Shown: piece by piece, positions 24,501 through 35,984 of the stretch
Layout: each line of letters begins with the position of its first letter
Numbering within the stretch: the stretch's first letter is position 1
Assembly (NCBI RefSeq): GCF_010015445.1
Contig: NC_053116.1
Location: 11,582,173 to 11,646,172, forward strand
Direction: 5' to 3'
DNA from: Perca fluviatilis
Taxonomy: Eukaryota; Chordata; Actinopteri; Perciformes; Percidae
Length of the DNA stretch: 64,000 bases
Program-made: the position numbers and the translations under genes
The notes under the pieces: generated by a model
What the model was told of the DNA's origin: nothing
Databases searched by the model: none
Seen by the model: only the letters and a program-made list of their open reading frames with translations

Positions 24501-27500
24501 GGTTTTAATTGTCCGTTAGCCTAGATTTTTATGAAGGAGACACACAAGGGAAAAATCAAAATTTTGCTTAAGAGTGCAATGCTAGTGTACTACAGTACAA
24601 TCCGGAATTTGGAAAAAGGGTCACAAAGATGTTGATTCCATAGTGTACTTTAAATGTACGGCCTAGAATCGTTTGGCATTTTATGATAATTTGGTAATGC
24701 TGCTGAATACGTTAGCATGTCTCCTTCCAAAGGAGAGCCACGTGCGGGTCAGCGCTGCGACGCGGATTTGTTCTTAATGCTGACGTCATGTTTTAAAGAT
24801 GCTAAATAAGTGTTTGTTAAGATAGAATGTTTCTAAGCATATAACTTATGACCAAAGTTGATCAACACTATTATGGCTATAAATTATTTATTTGAGATGA
24901 ACTGTACTGTATAGAGAAAGACAATAGATCTCGATATACCTCGTCAACTCGTTTAGCAGCTGCTTCATCTTCACCCAGGGTCCGTAGGCCTAATGTTCTC
25001 TTTTTGTAGGACTAGAGAACTACTGTAGGATAGTGACTGACCTGAGGCCTTGTTTATTATTTCTAGATGAAGGCTTTACTAGTAATATCTGCCAACAACA
25101 CCTCATCAAAGCATCATATTTCTGAGCACATAAATGAACAAGCCATTTCAATTTATTTCCCATCTCTTTAAACAGTGTTTTTCTTTCTTTCTTTTTTTTC
25201 TTTCAGATTTCGAATGGCCTAGTTATCGAAAGAGAGCAATCAGTTTTGGTTTGTAGGCACTCGTGACGTTTTTTTTTGTTCTTTTGTGTTTCTGAAGTTG
25301 AACCGGCCATCGGCTTTGTGGTTTTAACAAACTCGCACTAAAGGAGTATTTCTCGGAGCTGGTGAACTAGTCTCAAACATCTAATGGCTTCTATCTCAAC
25401 TTCTCAGTGGTCAACTCTGGTCAATTTGAACAGATAAAGAGTAATGACTGCTGTTTTCATTGGGCAGTTTTCAAGCAATAATTTCTTCTTTTTTTGTTTT
25501 TTTTGGTCTTGTTTTTTTTAAGTTTAACGTTATTGAATAGACAATCACTGTCACAAGGGCTTTTGTTTCCCTGGAATGTGTTTTGATTTTTTTTTTTTTT
25601 TTATTATTATTATTATTATTTCATGAAAAATTACCTAAAGACTAAACGAATGGCTCTGTGTGTGCCGGGCATTTTATTGTCAGTGTCAACACAAATGCAC
25701 TGGATTGCCTTTATGGCATCTCATGAAATGCCTTTTGACCCATGCCTTCCGTAACACATCATTTCAGTTGGATTGCGTAATGGCAGAGTATGATGAGCCC
25801 TGAGACCAATTTATCTTTCCACCCATTTGATTGCAACAGCATTGAACCACAGTTGCACCCATACTATCTAGTAGGGGAGAAAAAAATTGCCCGACATATC
25901 ATTATATGTTTCGGCATTATCAATGACCAGGAAGTTGATAACCTTTTTATAGAGGCTTTATAGGGCTAAGAGGGAAAAGGAGAGGGATCTTTGCTTAGGC
26001 CAATACCTGTTTAGATTTCAGGAATAGCAGAAATCCAAATATGTGCTTTTTGGTGTTCATTTTGTTGTCTACTCATCCCATTTCTGGTACTAACGATGAT
26101 TGTATCGGACCACTAGAGCTGTTTGTGACTTTTAGATGTTCTATCTATGCTATTTTTTTTTTTTTTTTTTTTTTTTTTGAGAACCATCTGCTGGTGGTTA
26201 AATTACACTGAGTCAGATTGTTTTCATTGGTGTGATAACTTCATATCCACTGGTAATGAAGTGGCACAATTGCACACATTAGTTGACTGGATGAGAGATG
26301 AGGACCTAGACTAGGCAATGCCGTTTAGATACCCCTACAAAAGTCTTTTCACGTTATTGTCTTTTACTTGATTTCCTAAAATTTCTAAAACATTTCAGAG
26401 CAGTGATTTCTCAGTCAGTGTCGTAGATTCGTAGTTGGTATTTCTAATTGACCTCCATAACTGACTGAAATGAAATGGAACTACTGTAATTGGTGATCGC
26501 CCAGCCTTTTGTTCTCTTGATCAATTAATACTTTCCGTGAGAACCGCTTATATTACTAACTTTAGGGATAGGTACAAAATTTGTTTATCTCAGGATCTGT
26601 GCTGAAGCAGCAGGCAGAATTTATTAATCCAATCAGATCTCAGCAGGATGATTATGTCTACATTATTGTGATGGGATGATCCATGATTTAATTCATTTTT
26701 AACCCTAATCCCACAGCACTTAATTAGATAGTCAAGCATGCACTTTAGTACAGTCAGGTTCTAAGTGGTTGAAATAGAGCAGATGTAATGTATGTACTTA
26801 TGTTTACATGCATGTGTGTTGCTGCTGAATACAGGAAGGTAGAGTTGCAAAAGACAAGCAAAGGCTGCAACAAAAATTGTACTCTAACAATGCATTATTT
26901 AAAAAAAAAAAAAAAGTGTCTCTAAATACTTTGGGACATTGTCCACTGCCCACTGACTTTTTTTGTGTTCTCTATTTCTGGGCAACCGGCCCAAAAAAGT
27001 GACATGGTTACATTACCCAGCCTACTGTTAATAATACAGACTGTGGCCTAAGTCACTTAAAGTCAGTCCAGTGATTCAACAGACACCTCAGGCAGGCTCC
27101 TCAAAATACTCAACATACTCTCTGCCATCTGTAGGTGCTGTCAGACCGGTCTTTTCGGGCAGGGATTTTTTTTTTTCTCTTGAGATGTCCTTATCTGACC
27201 AGTATATGGAGCCATTGCCCCTGTATCTATACAAGTTGTAACTGAATCATTTTTGTTTTATCACAGTATTCTTATACATGCTTTTTTATTTGTGTGTACC
27301 AGTGATAACCGAGTGATTGTGCATGGAGCTACATCACAATTTTGATACAGTAACGATTGAGCAAGTGGAGCATATACAATATATCTGGTGTCAGAAACGG
27401 AAAGCAATGAAAGGTCCAATTGTAGCAATAGAGAGTGTGTGTAATAGTTTGCAGCACAAATATTGCACTGCCATCCATTTAGGCCAATTCAGTAAACCAT

Positions 27501-27902
27501 AGCATAAATGCCAATGGAAGATTTAAATGCGGGTTGGATGTTATAATCTTTGGTCACAAATAAGGCCTGTTTGCCAAAATGTGTCGAGAGGGAAAACCCC
27601 TCAGTAAAGCAGCAATGGATTTATGCATATGTTCAAGCAGTTTACAGTCTCACCATCAAATCTGAGCCATGAATTTTCTGACTGAAATGAATGTAGGGTC
27701 AGTTTAGAGCAGGGCAATTTGCTTTCTCCCGACTTTAAACTGTTGCTCTTCATTTGTCTTGCGTAGATATGATTATACAGGTAGCATGTAATAACCTAAT
27801 TCTCTACATATTATACAGTATGTGTAGTAGTCTTCCTGCATTGAGGGTCTGGATAGTTGTTTTTTTTTGGCATTATTGTGGGAGTATAGGCCTGCTGTTG
27901 TG

Positions 27903-27906
<4 letters not shown>

Positions 27907-27969
<63 letters not shown>

Positions 27970-27978
27970 CTCTCTCTC
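27907..27978. repeat. (TC)n-poly(T)-(TC)n pyrimidine tract
   Basis: CT repeats, then about 33 T residues, then CT repeats again, all pyrimidine on the plus strand. Confidence 0.95.
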
Positions 27979-28470
27979 GTATGTGTGGAGTGTAGTCTAC
28001 AAGGTAAACAGGAGAAGAGTTCAGATGAATTTAACATTCATGTTCATCCATTCCATTGAGATTGCCTTACAGTACAGTAACACAAGAGGGACAAAAAGGT
28101 CTACAGTAGATATGATCACACATACTCGTATATAGCCTATATTTGACAAAAATGCACCTACGCTACACCCATTTAGTGCCATAGAAACCTTTATTTGCCT
28201 TTAGACATATTCATACTTGGTCAGTAACTTATTCAGAAGTAGGCAGGATTATTACAGTTTTGTGTTTTGGAGCTGCATGTCTTCACCAATTATATTAGTC
28301 AAAGAGATACTATATCAACTTTTGCATGGAATATTAGTACTTTAATGCAAGTATTCTGTTAACATTTGGTGTTGGTAGAAGTATATTGTATAATTGGACA
28401 ATTTTGAAGAATATAGTTAGTCCCTTTTGATATTGGCAAAGCAATCCCTTGGTTGTGTGTTAGTTTAACA

Positions 28471-28472
<2 letters not shown>

Positions 28473-28508
<36 letters not shown>
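28473..28508. repeat. (GT)n microsatellite
   Basis: Uninterrupted GT dinucleotides in the inferred ankrd52 3'UTR. Confidence 0.95.
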
Positions 28509-28510
<2 letters not shown>

Positions 28511-29296
28511 GTTACCAGGAAGAAGAAAAAAAAAATGTTTTTGATGTCGGAAAAAAAGCATGTTATATATAGAATTGATTTGCCTCAATGGATGTCTCGG
28601 TTCTTACTTGAAGTAAATGGCAAATTTCAATTCAACTCTCTGATCCACTGTTGAGCCTTTTGCCTTAAAAGCTGAAAAAGGAGATGATACCTGGCAGTAC
28701 CTGATAAGTTGCATCACCTGTAGAGTTATGCTACTTGGTTGGATTGCAAAAAATGAAAATATTCTTGGCTAATTTTGTTCTTACAGACATCTTTGGGTGT
28801 TGAGAAGCACACAAATCAATTGAGGTAGCACATAGCTTAAGGTTGCCATGGTGCAGAGATTGTCATAAGAGGTTAGGATATTGCCATTTTTGCCACTGTG
28901 AATGAATGAATTCAGAATTCACTCGTAAACAATCAACTTTGGCTTCTCCGTCATCCAGAGCCAAAAGACACTGAGGATAAAAGTGGTGTACCTCAAAAAA
29001 AATAGTCTGATGGAAAGGAAGTTCTTGTGAAATATGCTTGTACAGCTATGCTAACAAAGAGTTAAATCATGTGGTCCATCTTGTCGTGGGTAGTGTAATT
29101 CTGCTTAAACCAGCCTAAATCTGAGATGTATCTATGCGGAAGTGTTAGATTAGTGTCGGCCGATGTCTCATGTTTCCTATCTTTGCAAAGGTGCAGCCAA
29201 CTGCCCCTTGTAACTTTGTATTGGACCTGCAGTTTTACCTCATCAATGATCTTTTGTGTGACGACGCTGACAGTTATCTGTGATTTCTTCTTGTTT

Positions 29297-29298
<2 letters not shown>

Positions 29299-29328
<30 letters not shown>
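29299..29328. repeat. (GT)n microsatellite
   Basis: Uninterrupted GT dinucleotides in the inferred ankrd52 3'UTR. Confidence 0.95.
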
Positions 29329-29333
<5 letters not shown>

Positions 29334-32300
29334 ACGAAAACATTTTTCAACAAAAAAGCATAGTTACCCTGTTTCAACATGTTTCTCTTTATTATAACCA
29401 TCAGATGAGTCTTTTAAGGGTGAAGGGTAGTCTAATTTAAGGTGGGAAATAACGGTAGCTATAAATCTTTTACCTCTGTAAGTCAAAACAATACAATTTA
29501 ACTGTATGACTAATGCTAGTTTGACCGCCTTCCCTGCCTGAATACTTGGTTATTAATCCCCCCCCCTCCACCAATATGACCGGTATAATATCGAGCACAG
29601 TGGTGGCATGGTGCCTTTTATTTGTTACTACCGAAAGGTACGGTCTTCCATTTGTTTTTCCCAGAAGCCTTATAATGGGAACAAAAGAAATTACACTGAA
29701 GGTACACGACTACAGTAGATCGGCTCATTTTCCCTCTGTGATCTGAGAGGGATAAAAAAAAAAAAGCCTAAATAACTCCTCCTGTAATTGTCTGGATTTC
29801 GTCATGCATTTCCAGTGACTGAGTGCTCCCTTTGGGTGGCAGAATAAATTGCACATTTACTGATGCGATTTAGGGCACATCAAACATTGATTGGATGGGA
29901 ATCAATAGTACGAAAGCACAAATCCAAAGAAGGCACCTCGGGGCTGTGGTGAAGGAGTGAAGGAGCCTATAGACCAAATTTAGGCAAAAGATGAGAGGAA
30001 AAACATCGGTCTCCTGAGTGCAGAGAACATGAGGTCTGATTGTCAGTAACACGCTAACTGTAGAAAGACCATTGTCTTGAATTTCAGAGCTTTGTTCTGA
30101 TTGTTCTTCTCAACTCTTTGGTATTCATCGACGATTAATAACTTCACAGACCAAATTGTGAAGTAATGCGGTACCTGCATTCAAGATCAAGTTTAGGCAA
30201 ACTGTTGTGACTGCGTTGCAAATTGATTGTAGAGATTGTTTTGTGTTCTTTAGGGTAGACGGACTACAAATAGGGTTGCAGTAGTAGCTGTGTGCAGTGT
30301 TAATAACCGTGTGATCATTCTATAGAAGTGAAGTAACATTTGTTGTCTTACCACGACATTAAGGCATGACTCATCTTCTCTCAAGCTGACCTCGTTTGAA
30401 ATAGACAAAAGATAAAAAGTGCAATAACCTTTTGTTTATCATTGCTTCCTCAGTTGGAAAAAAATATTTAATATGCCCTTTTTGTTAACACCAAAAGTCA
30501 CTTATCTGTAGCAAATTAGGGATTTCAAGTCGTCCTTTTGTTTGTATTCAGAGTTGGCATTTGATAGTGTGAGTGTTTGATATTTCATTCTTAAAACTGT
30601 GATCAATATCCAACTTTTAAAGCTGCCTGCTCAGAGAAAGGACTGTGCACAAGTTGACTGATAGATTTGAGTAGGTGGATTTTTTTTTTTTTTTTTTTTT
30701 TTTTAATCCTTAAGGAAGGACTTTGATGGTATTGTAGTTTGGACTTCTGGTTTATAGCCGGTAGACATGTTCATTTGCATGTGTAGATGTGTATATGCAT
30801 CCTCTTCCTCCTTGAATGAAATGTTTTCTCAAAAATATTTAGACCTGCTGTCAGTGACGTATGCGGATAAAAGGAAATATGAAATGCCTTATATTTGTTT
30901 TCAATGTTAAGCATTAAGGTTTCTTATGTGTCCCTCCCTTTTCAGTGTGTAGCCTAAAGCTTGTACAGTTAAGAAACTCATGAGATTTATATCTACTGTA
31001 TAGCCTATGTGTTTTCAGAATTTGTTATTGGAGGTCCTGTGATTGTGGTTTTAGAGAAACATTCCCCTCTGAAAGTGCCGTTTGTTTTCACCAGCAGAGG
31101 ATGTGTCTTTTGGGCTGGGGGGTGAATTTACACAAAGGAAAACAAATGTTCTGAACACTTTCCAGTGTTTTAAGATTGAACCTGTTGAACTGAGTGACAC
31201 AAAGTATGTTTGCAGGTGAAATAAGGCAGCAATTTTCTGATGGAGCACCTTATAGACTTGCTCCTTCCGTGAGCGCACAATGGAAATAGTCTTACACCAA
31301 GCTTGATTACTCTAAAGCAGAGCCATATCAGAGAATTTGCCCATTAGGAGCCCCCTTTTGAATGTGCTATTAGGAATAGCCTATTGTAGGAAAGGATGTA
31401 ATACTGCATGTTCTGTGACATTTTAGTAGTGGGTAGTCCCTTTCATGTTTTTATGTTTAGTCCGCTTCACTGTAGATGTTGCCACCTCATTGCAACTCAC
31501 AAGCTATTAACAATCCTCTCACAACTGGACTTAAAGCAGGCATTGATCTGCTGCTGAGGCAGCCTTAATTCATAGCATATTTAAAAAAAAAAAAAATAGA
31601 TAATGGGTTGCCTGATTTACTTTGAGTGGCTTATCTGGGGAAATACAAAGGAGCCCTTATCGTGAGGCGAAGGACTCTGAATCAGGGCATGTGATGAGTT
31701 ACAATCAAATAGTTTCACAGTGCACCTTCACACAAAAAGAAAACTTAAAAAAAAATAAAGTTGGCTCGTCCACCCAACATTCCAAAGTTGATTTAATTTT
31801 CCACAATCCTGTCCCGCTGATTGAGGAAATCTTTTTTGCTTTTTCTGGTGAATGAAGTGGGCATGTGTTTCAATGACAGGGTTCCCTATTTAGCCTAACG
31901 CTGATTACCTCATTTACAAATCTGCAAATATACTATTCTACTGTGTGTAAAGGAGTCAATGCCATCACCAGCAGCGTGGTCTCCACACCTGTGATGACAA
32001 CAGGACCAATGAAATTAGCCAATTTAGAATATGACCAGTCTGAAAATAAAGGGTGAAGACTCAGATTAAAATTTTTTGTAAGGCAGAATGGGCCTCTAAG
32101 ATTTCTTCGGTTGGTAAATCACCACAGCTGCTACACCAGTCTGCATCTGGAGCTATCATGAAAGGGGCAATTTTTGTGTCTTAATTTAGCTGTCAAATCA
32201 ACATTGCACATTATTTTACAAAATAAAGGTGAAAAAAACATTACAGTTGTTACGCCGCTCCTTAAACGCTGACTGGAATAGCAACTGTTGGCACTAGCGT

Positions 32301-33462
32301 GGTTCGAGAAGTCGAGCCGAAAGCCTGGCGTATCTCGCGATTATTTAAGTGAACGATTATGTTAGCATCACTTGCTGTTTTTCAGTAGCATTTCTCCTAC
32401 CTCCTTGTTTTGCAGCCTTGAGTATTGTTTCTTTCCATCTGTTCTGACAAAAAAAAGTCTATTCACAGTACGGGAATACAGATTTATCATAAGCAATGGT
32501 AGTTATACATAAAAAGTGTGCTTGGTTGTGCTGTATGTGTATATGTCTATTTGACGTTGAAAAAAAAAAATATTTATGAGAAGCATTTATACAACAAAAT
32601 ACCACTGGAATGTGAAGCCAGACAATGTTATGATGCAGATTATGATGATAGTCTATCCCCTTTAACATTCAGTTGCGAATGGTCCGAGGATTCATCTTTT
32701 TTGAAAACAAGTAACCATGCATTGGCTTTTTTAAACACCATCTATTTCTTTGGTTCCCTCTTGTGCGTATACTTCCCTGTCCAGCCCTAGCATTATTTCA
32801 ACGTTTACAGCTTCATTCTTGGTCAGCCATTGATTGCCCTGCAGTTGTAATGATACCACAGGTTGTCACAAAGGAGATAGTAAGGTGGATTTGTAATTCT
32901 GTATGGGGGCGAGTTTGAGCCCCCCGAGCCGTATGCCTTGGAATCCATTTGTCCACTCCGAACCAAATTCTGCTACATAGGTGTCTGTCTCCACACTGCC
33001 CTGACATTTTACTTTCAGTTTGACTACAAGGGGTACAGGACAAGGTGAAAGGTTTGAGGTTTTCTGACCAGGGCCCCCCCACTAACCCATCCACCCCACC
33101 GCCCACACCCACCCACGCCTAATCCAGGACAGGACCAGCCCCACTCCCCCGCCACCCACCCTCTATCTTACCTAAACCTCAAGCCATTCATTTGATTTGT
33201 TTTGGATTTTTCAACAATGCAATCCTGAAAGCACTTTGCCTTGTTATTCCTTTGTGTGAACATGTGAATGATAATTTGTTACAAAAATGTTAAATATGTA
33301 AAAGATCATTCACTGTTTTGGAAAAACCTGCATCTGTCTTTCTGACGTTAACAGAAAAGAAAAAAAATTTAGTGACATTAAACCTGAATCTATTTTATAA
33401 AATGTTTGCTGCAGCCAATTGGTCTTGTCATTCAGTATTGTGGCTTAGGGTTGTTTGTGTTC

Positions 33463-33468
33463 AATAAA
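33463..33468 (+). terminator. ankrd52: Poly(A) signal of ankrd52
   Basis: Canonical AATAAA within TTCAATAAAGTGC, with T/G-rich sequence beginning about 20 bp downstream. It is the last strong signal before the rnf41 promoter. Confidence 0.7.
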
Positions 33469-33490
33469 GTGCTATTGCTAAATATTTTCT

Positions 33491-34688
33491 GAGTCTGGGA
33501 TTATTTCTTGACAATGAATGTTTTCAGGTCACGTAGGTCTCATATTTACATGATTAATCCTGAACTAGCTATTCTGTTGAATTCACTGGAATAGCTAGGA
33601 GCTACATGAAGCTGAGTACAGTAGAAAAGAAAGCTTCCACTTCTTTATCTGAAAAAGACTGAATCAAATCCTTTCAATGTGAAAATGCCGACTCAGAGGT
33701 TTTTGAGTTGTTTATCTTGACTCAAATGATGAGCTGATAAGGCTGATGAAGCAAGGTAAAGAGCTTGATTGGATTTGCCAGAGTAAAGTGCTGCCACTGT
33801 CATGTAGTGGTGCGGCAGAGCACGTTTCAGAGAATCACTCATGTTTTAATCAGCAGGATCATACCTTTTGAAAGTTTATCAACTTTCAAAACAGTCCACA
33901 CCTTTGTCTCCGATGTTCCTTGTAATACGTCTAACAGTACTAAGACGAGAATACAATACTGAACCATGCTCATGGACCTGAAATAATTGCTACAATGAAT
34001 GAATACTTTTATTCAAGTGCCATACACCAAACAGGTGTGAAGCCCATAAAGGATTTCAAAACCTTTACGTACTGAGGCATCAGAAAACGTGACCAAAAAG
34101 ACAGAAATGTAAATATTGCAGTAACCAGTTGGACGTTAACGCTGCCTGGGGCTTCATTTTAATTTTAACTCAACCTCATGCATTGTGATGACATTGGTGT
34201 TGGAACATGCAACTACAATGGTAGTGACTGATGACTCAGGTTTTCAATGTGCTGTTCTTTCTGTTATACTCACACTCATACTGGCTGCTGTTCATTTCCT
34301 TCCTGTTTACCTTCTGCCACATAAAAGGAATTGCAACTGATGTGTTGGAAATTATTAAAGGAATTAAAAAAAAACGCACTCTTTCAGAAATTGAGAAATA
34401 TATGAATTTATTACATTAATTCCCCCATTTCATTCAGATACCCACATGTCATGAAGGAGTTATACTAGTATTCTTTTGCTGATACATGTCAGTAAGTGTA
34501 ACATCATTTATCATTTTGAAATGAAATAATCTTTTATATTCAACATTTTTTTTTTATGTTATGAACACAACGAACTGGTATTGTACTGGTTATTTCTGTC
34601 AGTTTTAGGTAATTAGTTTATTATGTGTGCCTTTAATAATTGTTTTTGCATATTTTTTGAGTAAGATAGAATCAGAAGCTCCATCTTT
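33491..34688. other. Intergenic region between ankrd52 and rnf41
   Basis: About 1.2 kb of AT-rich sequence with no recognisable gene, RNA or transposon ends. Confidence 0.6.
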
Positions 34689-34702
34689 TACGTCATGACG
34701 TA
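34689..34702. promoter_or_regulatory. rnf41: 14-bp palindrome with two CRE/ATF half-sites, rnf41 promoter
   Basis: TACGTCATGACGTA is its own reverse complement and contains TGACG on each strand, the half-site of CREB/ATF factors. It lies about 130 bp upstream of the first inferred rnf41 splice donor, in the expected core-promoter zone. Factor binding is inference. Confidence 0.5.
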
Positions 34703-34719
34703 CCACCCGCCAACGTATC

Positions 34720-34835
34720 GACGACACAGAGGTGTAGGATGTAGTACAGGACGTGGCTAGCGAGCTACTACTTATAGTAGGACGTCCGAAAATACATAAA
34801 CATCGTTATTAGGATCTGTTTTACTACATGTTGAA
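34720..34835 (+). other. rnf41: rnf41 noncoding exon 1 (5' end approximate)
   Basis: The sequence becomes CpG-containing and ends in a strong donor, TTGAA|GTAAGTAT, at 34835. It is noncoding and upstream of a second spliced leader exon. The start is a guess. Confidence 0.5.
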
Positions 34836-35765
34836 GTAAGTATATTAGTCCGTTACAATGTTTTCTTCGAATGTGTCTGATTGTAATTGGCCATTTTTCG
34901 GTGTAGTTTGCCCAGACTGAGGACTGTCTGGTTAGCTCGATGGTTAATATCCAGAGGAAACCAACGGTACCGTTGGCGCTACCAGTGCTATCTAGCTAGT
35001 TAGCAAGCGTTAGCCACATTTAATTAATGGCGAGCAAGCTATACTGACATACGAACTCAAGCACTGGGGTGTTCATTTAAAATGACACAAGTTTAGCTCA
35101 TTATAACCCTAAAGGCATTGCGATTTAGTGTATTGTGTAATAACAAATGAACGTCATACACGTCGCTAACGTGAGCATGGAGGGTTAGCTTGTTTGCAGG
35201 GCATGCTGAGTGTGATGGGAGGATCTGTAAATCGCCTCCAGACCGGTGTGGGCTTTTTTTTCACTGAAATTAGGTCAGTCACCAGTCAGCTGGGACAACA
35301 GGATGCTCTGCTCAGATGTTGGAGCTCGGCTGGTGCAGTTTGACATGTTGAGGATAACGTTACAAAACCACTCTTCGTTTCAGATCTAGGACGGCGCTTG
35401 TTGGCTCTCGGATGTGTTTTAAATATGGCTGTGTGCTCGCCTCGGATATCTTGAGTCATTGTATATTTACAGCGTTTCTTGGTTTAATAATAACACAATA
35501 TACGTGTGTGTTAAATGGCAATGTTATTCTCGTTTTTACCTTTTCATGGAGTCGTCCTGGTAAAGAGTATAGTTTGCGTCTGGATAGGATGACAAAGCTT
35601 GAAAATCACTGAACTCCCGGCCATTTAAATGTCTGTAAACGAGCTATATTGTATGCATCACGTGGGTTTAGATTATATAGCATAACTCTGCTCTAACCAT
35701 CAGCTATCCAATAGTCTTTTGAAAACTAAATAATCAATGTAAATATTGTCTTCTTTTTTTTGCAG

Positions 35766-35855
35766 TGTGTGCGTGTGTCATATTTCTGCCAGATGTGACG
35801 TATCGGCTTTACATCAAGAGCTGAATGGGAGCATTTGAGGCCTTTTGTGAGTGAG
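35766..35855 (+). other. rnf41: rnf41 noncoding exon 2
   Basis: Bounded by acceptor TTTTTTTGCAG and donor GTGAG|GTAGGC. The next acceptor, CTGCTCAG at 35958, leads straight to the start-codon exon (from 35959). Confidence 0.6.
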
Positions 35856-35984
35856 GTAGGCTCAAATTGTTTGTATATATATTTGTGGAATATCTACAGG
35901 CACACATTGATGCCGTTAAGTTGTCGGTAAATCTAACGCTTGGTTGTGTGCTGCTCAGGAGGTTGTGGATCCCAGTGATGTACC

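Larger units (their letters stand above)
23833..33490 (+). other. ankrd52: ankrd52 3' untranslated region (inferred)
   Basis: After the TGA there is no further coding exon or other gene until the AATAAA at 33463. The region holds only simple repeats, homopolymer T tracts and unique AT-rich sequence, and it lacks the dense MITEs seen in the introns. A single long 3'UTR is the simplest reading. Earlier alternative poly(A) sites are likely but unproven. Confidence 0.65.

Noticed and set aside
24840..33400. A second gene hidden in the long region after ankrd52
   Set aside because: No frame there shows family motifs or paired splice sites with conserved coding; all frames are short or low complexity.
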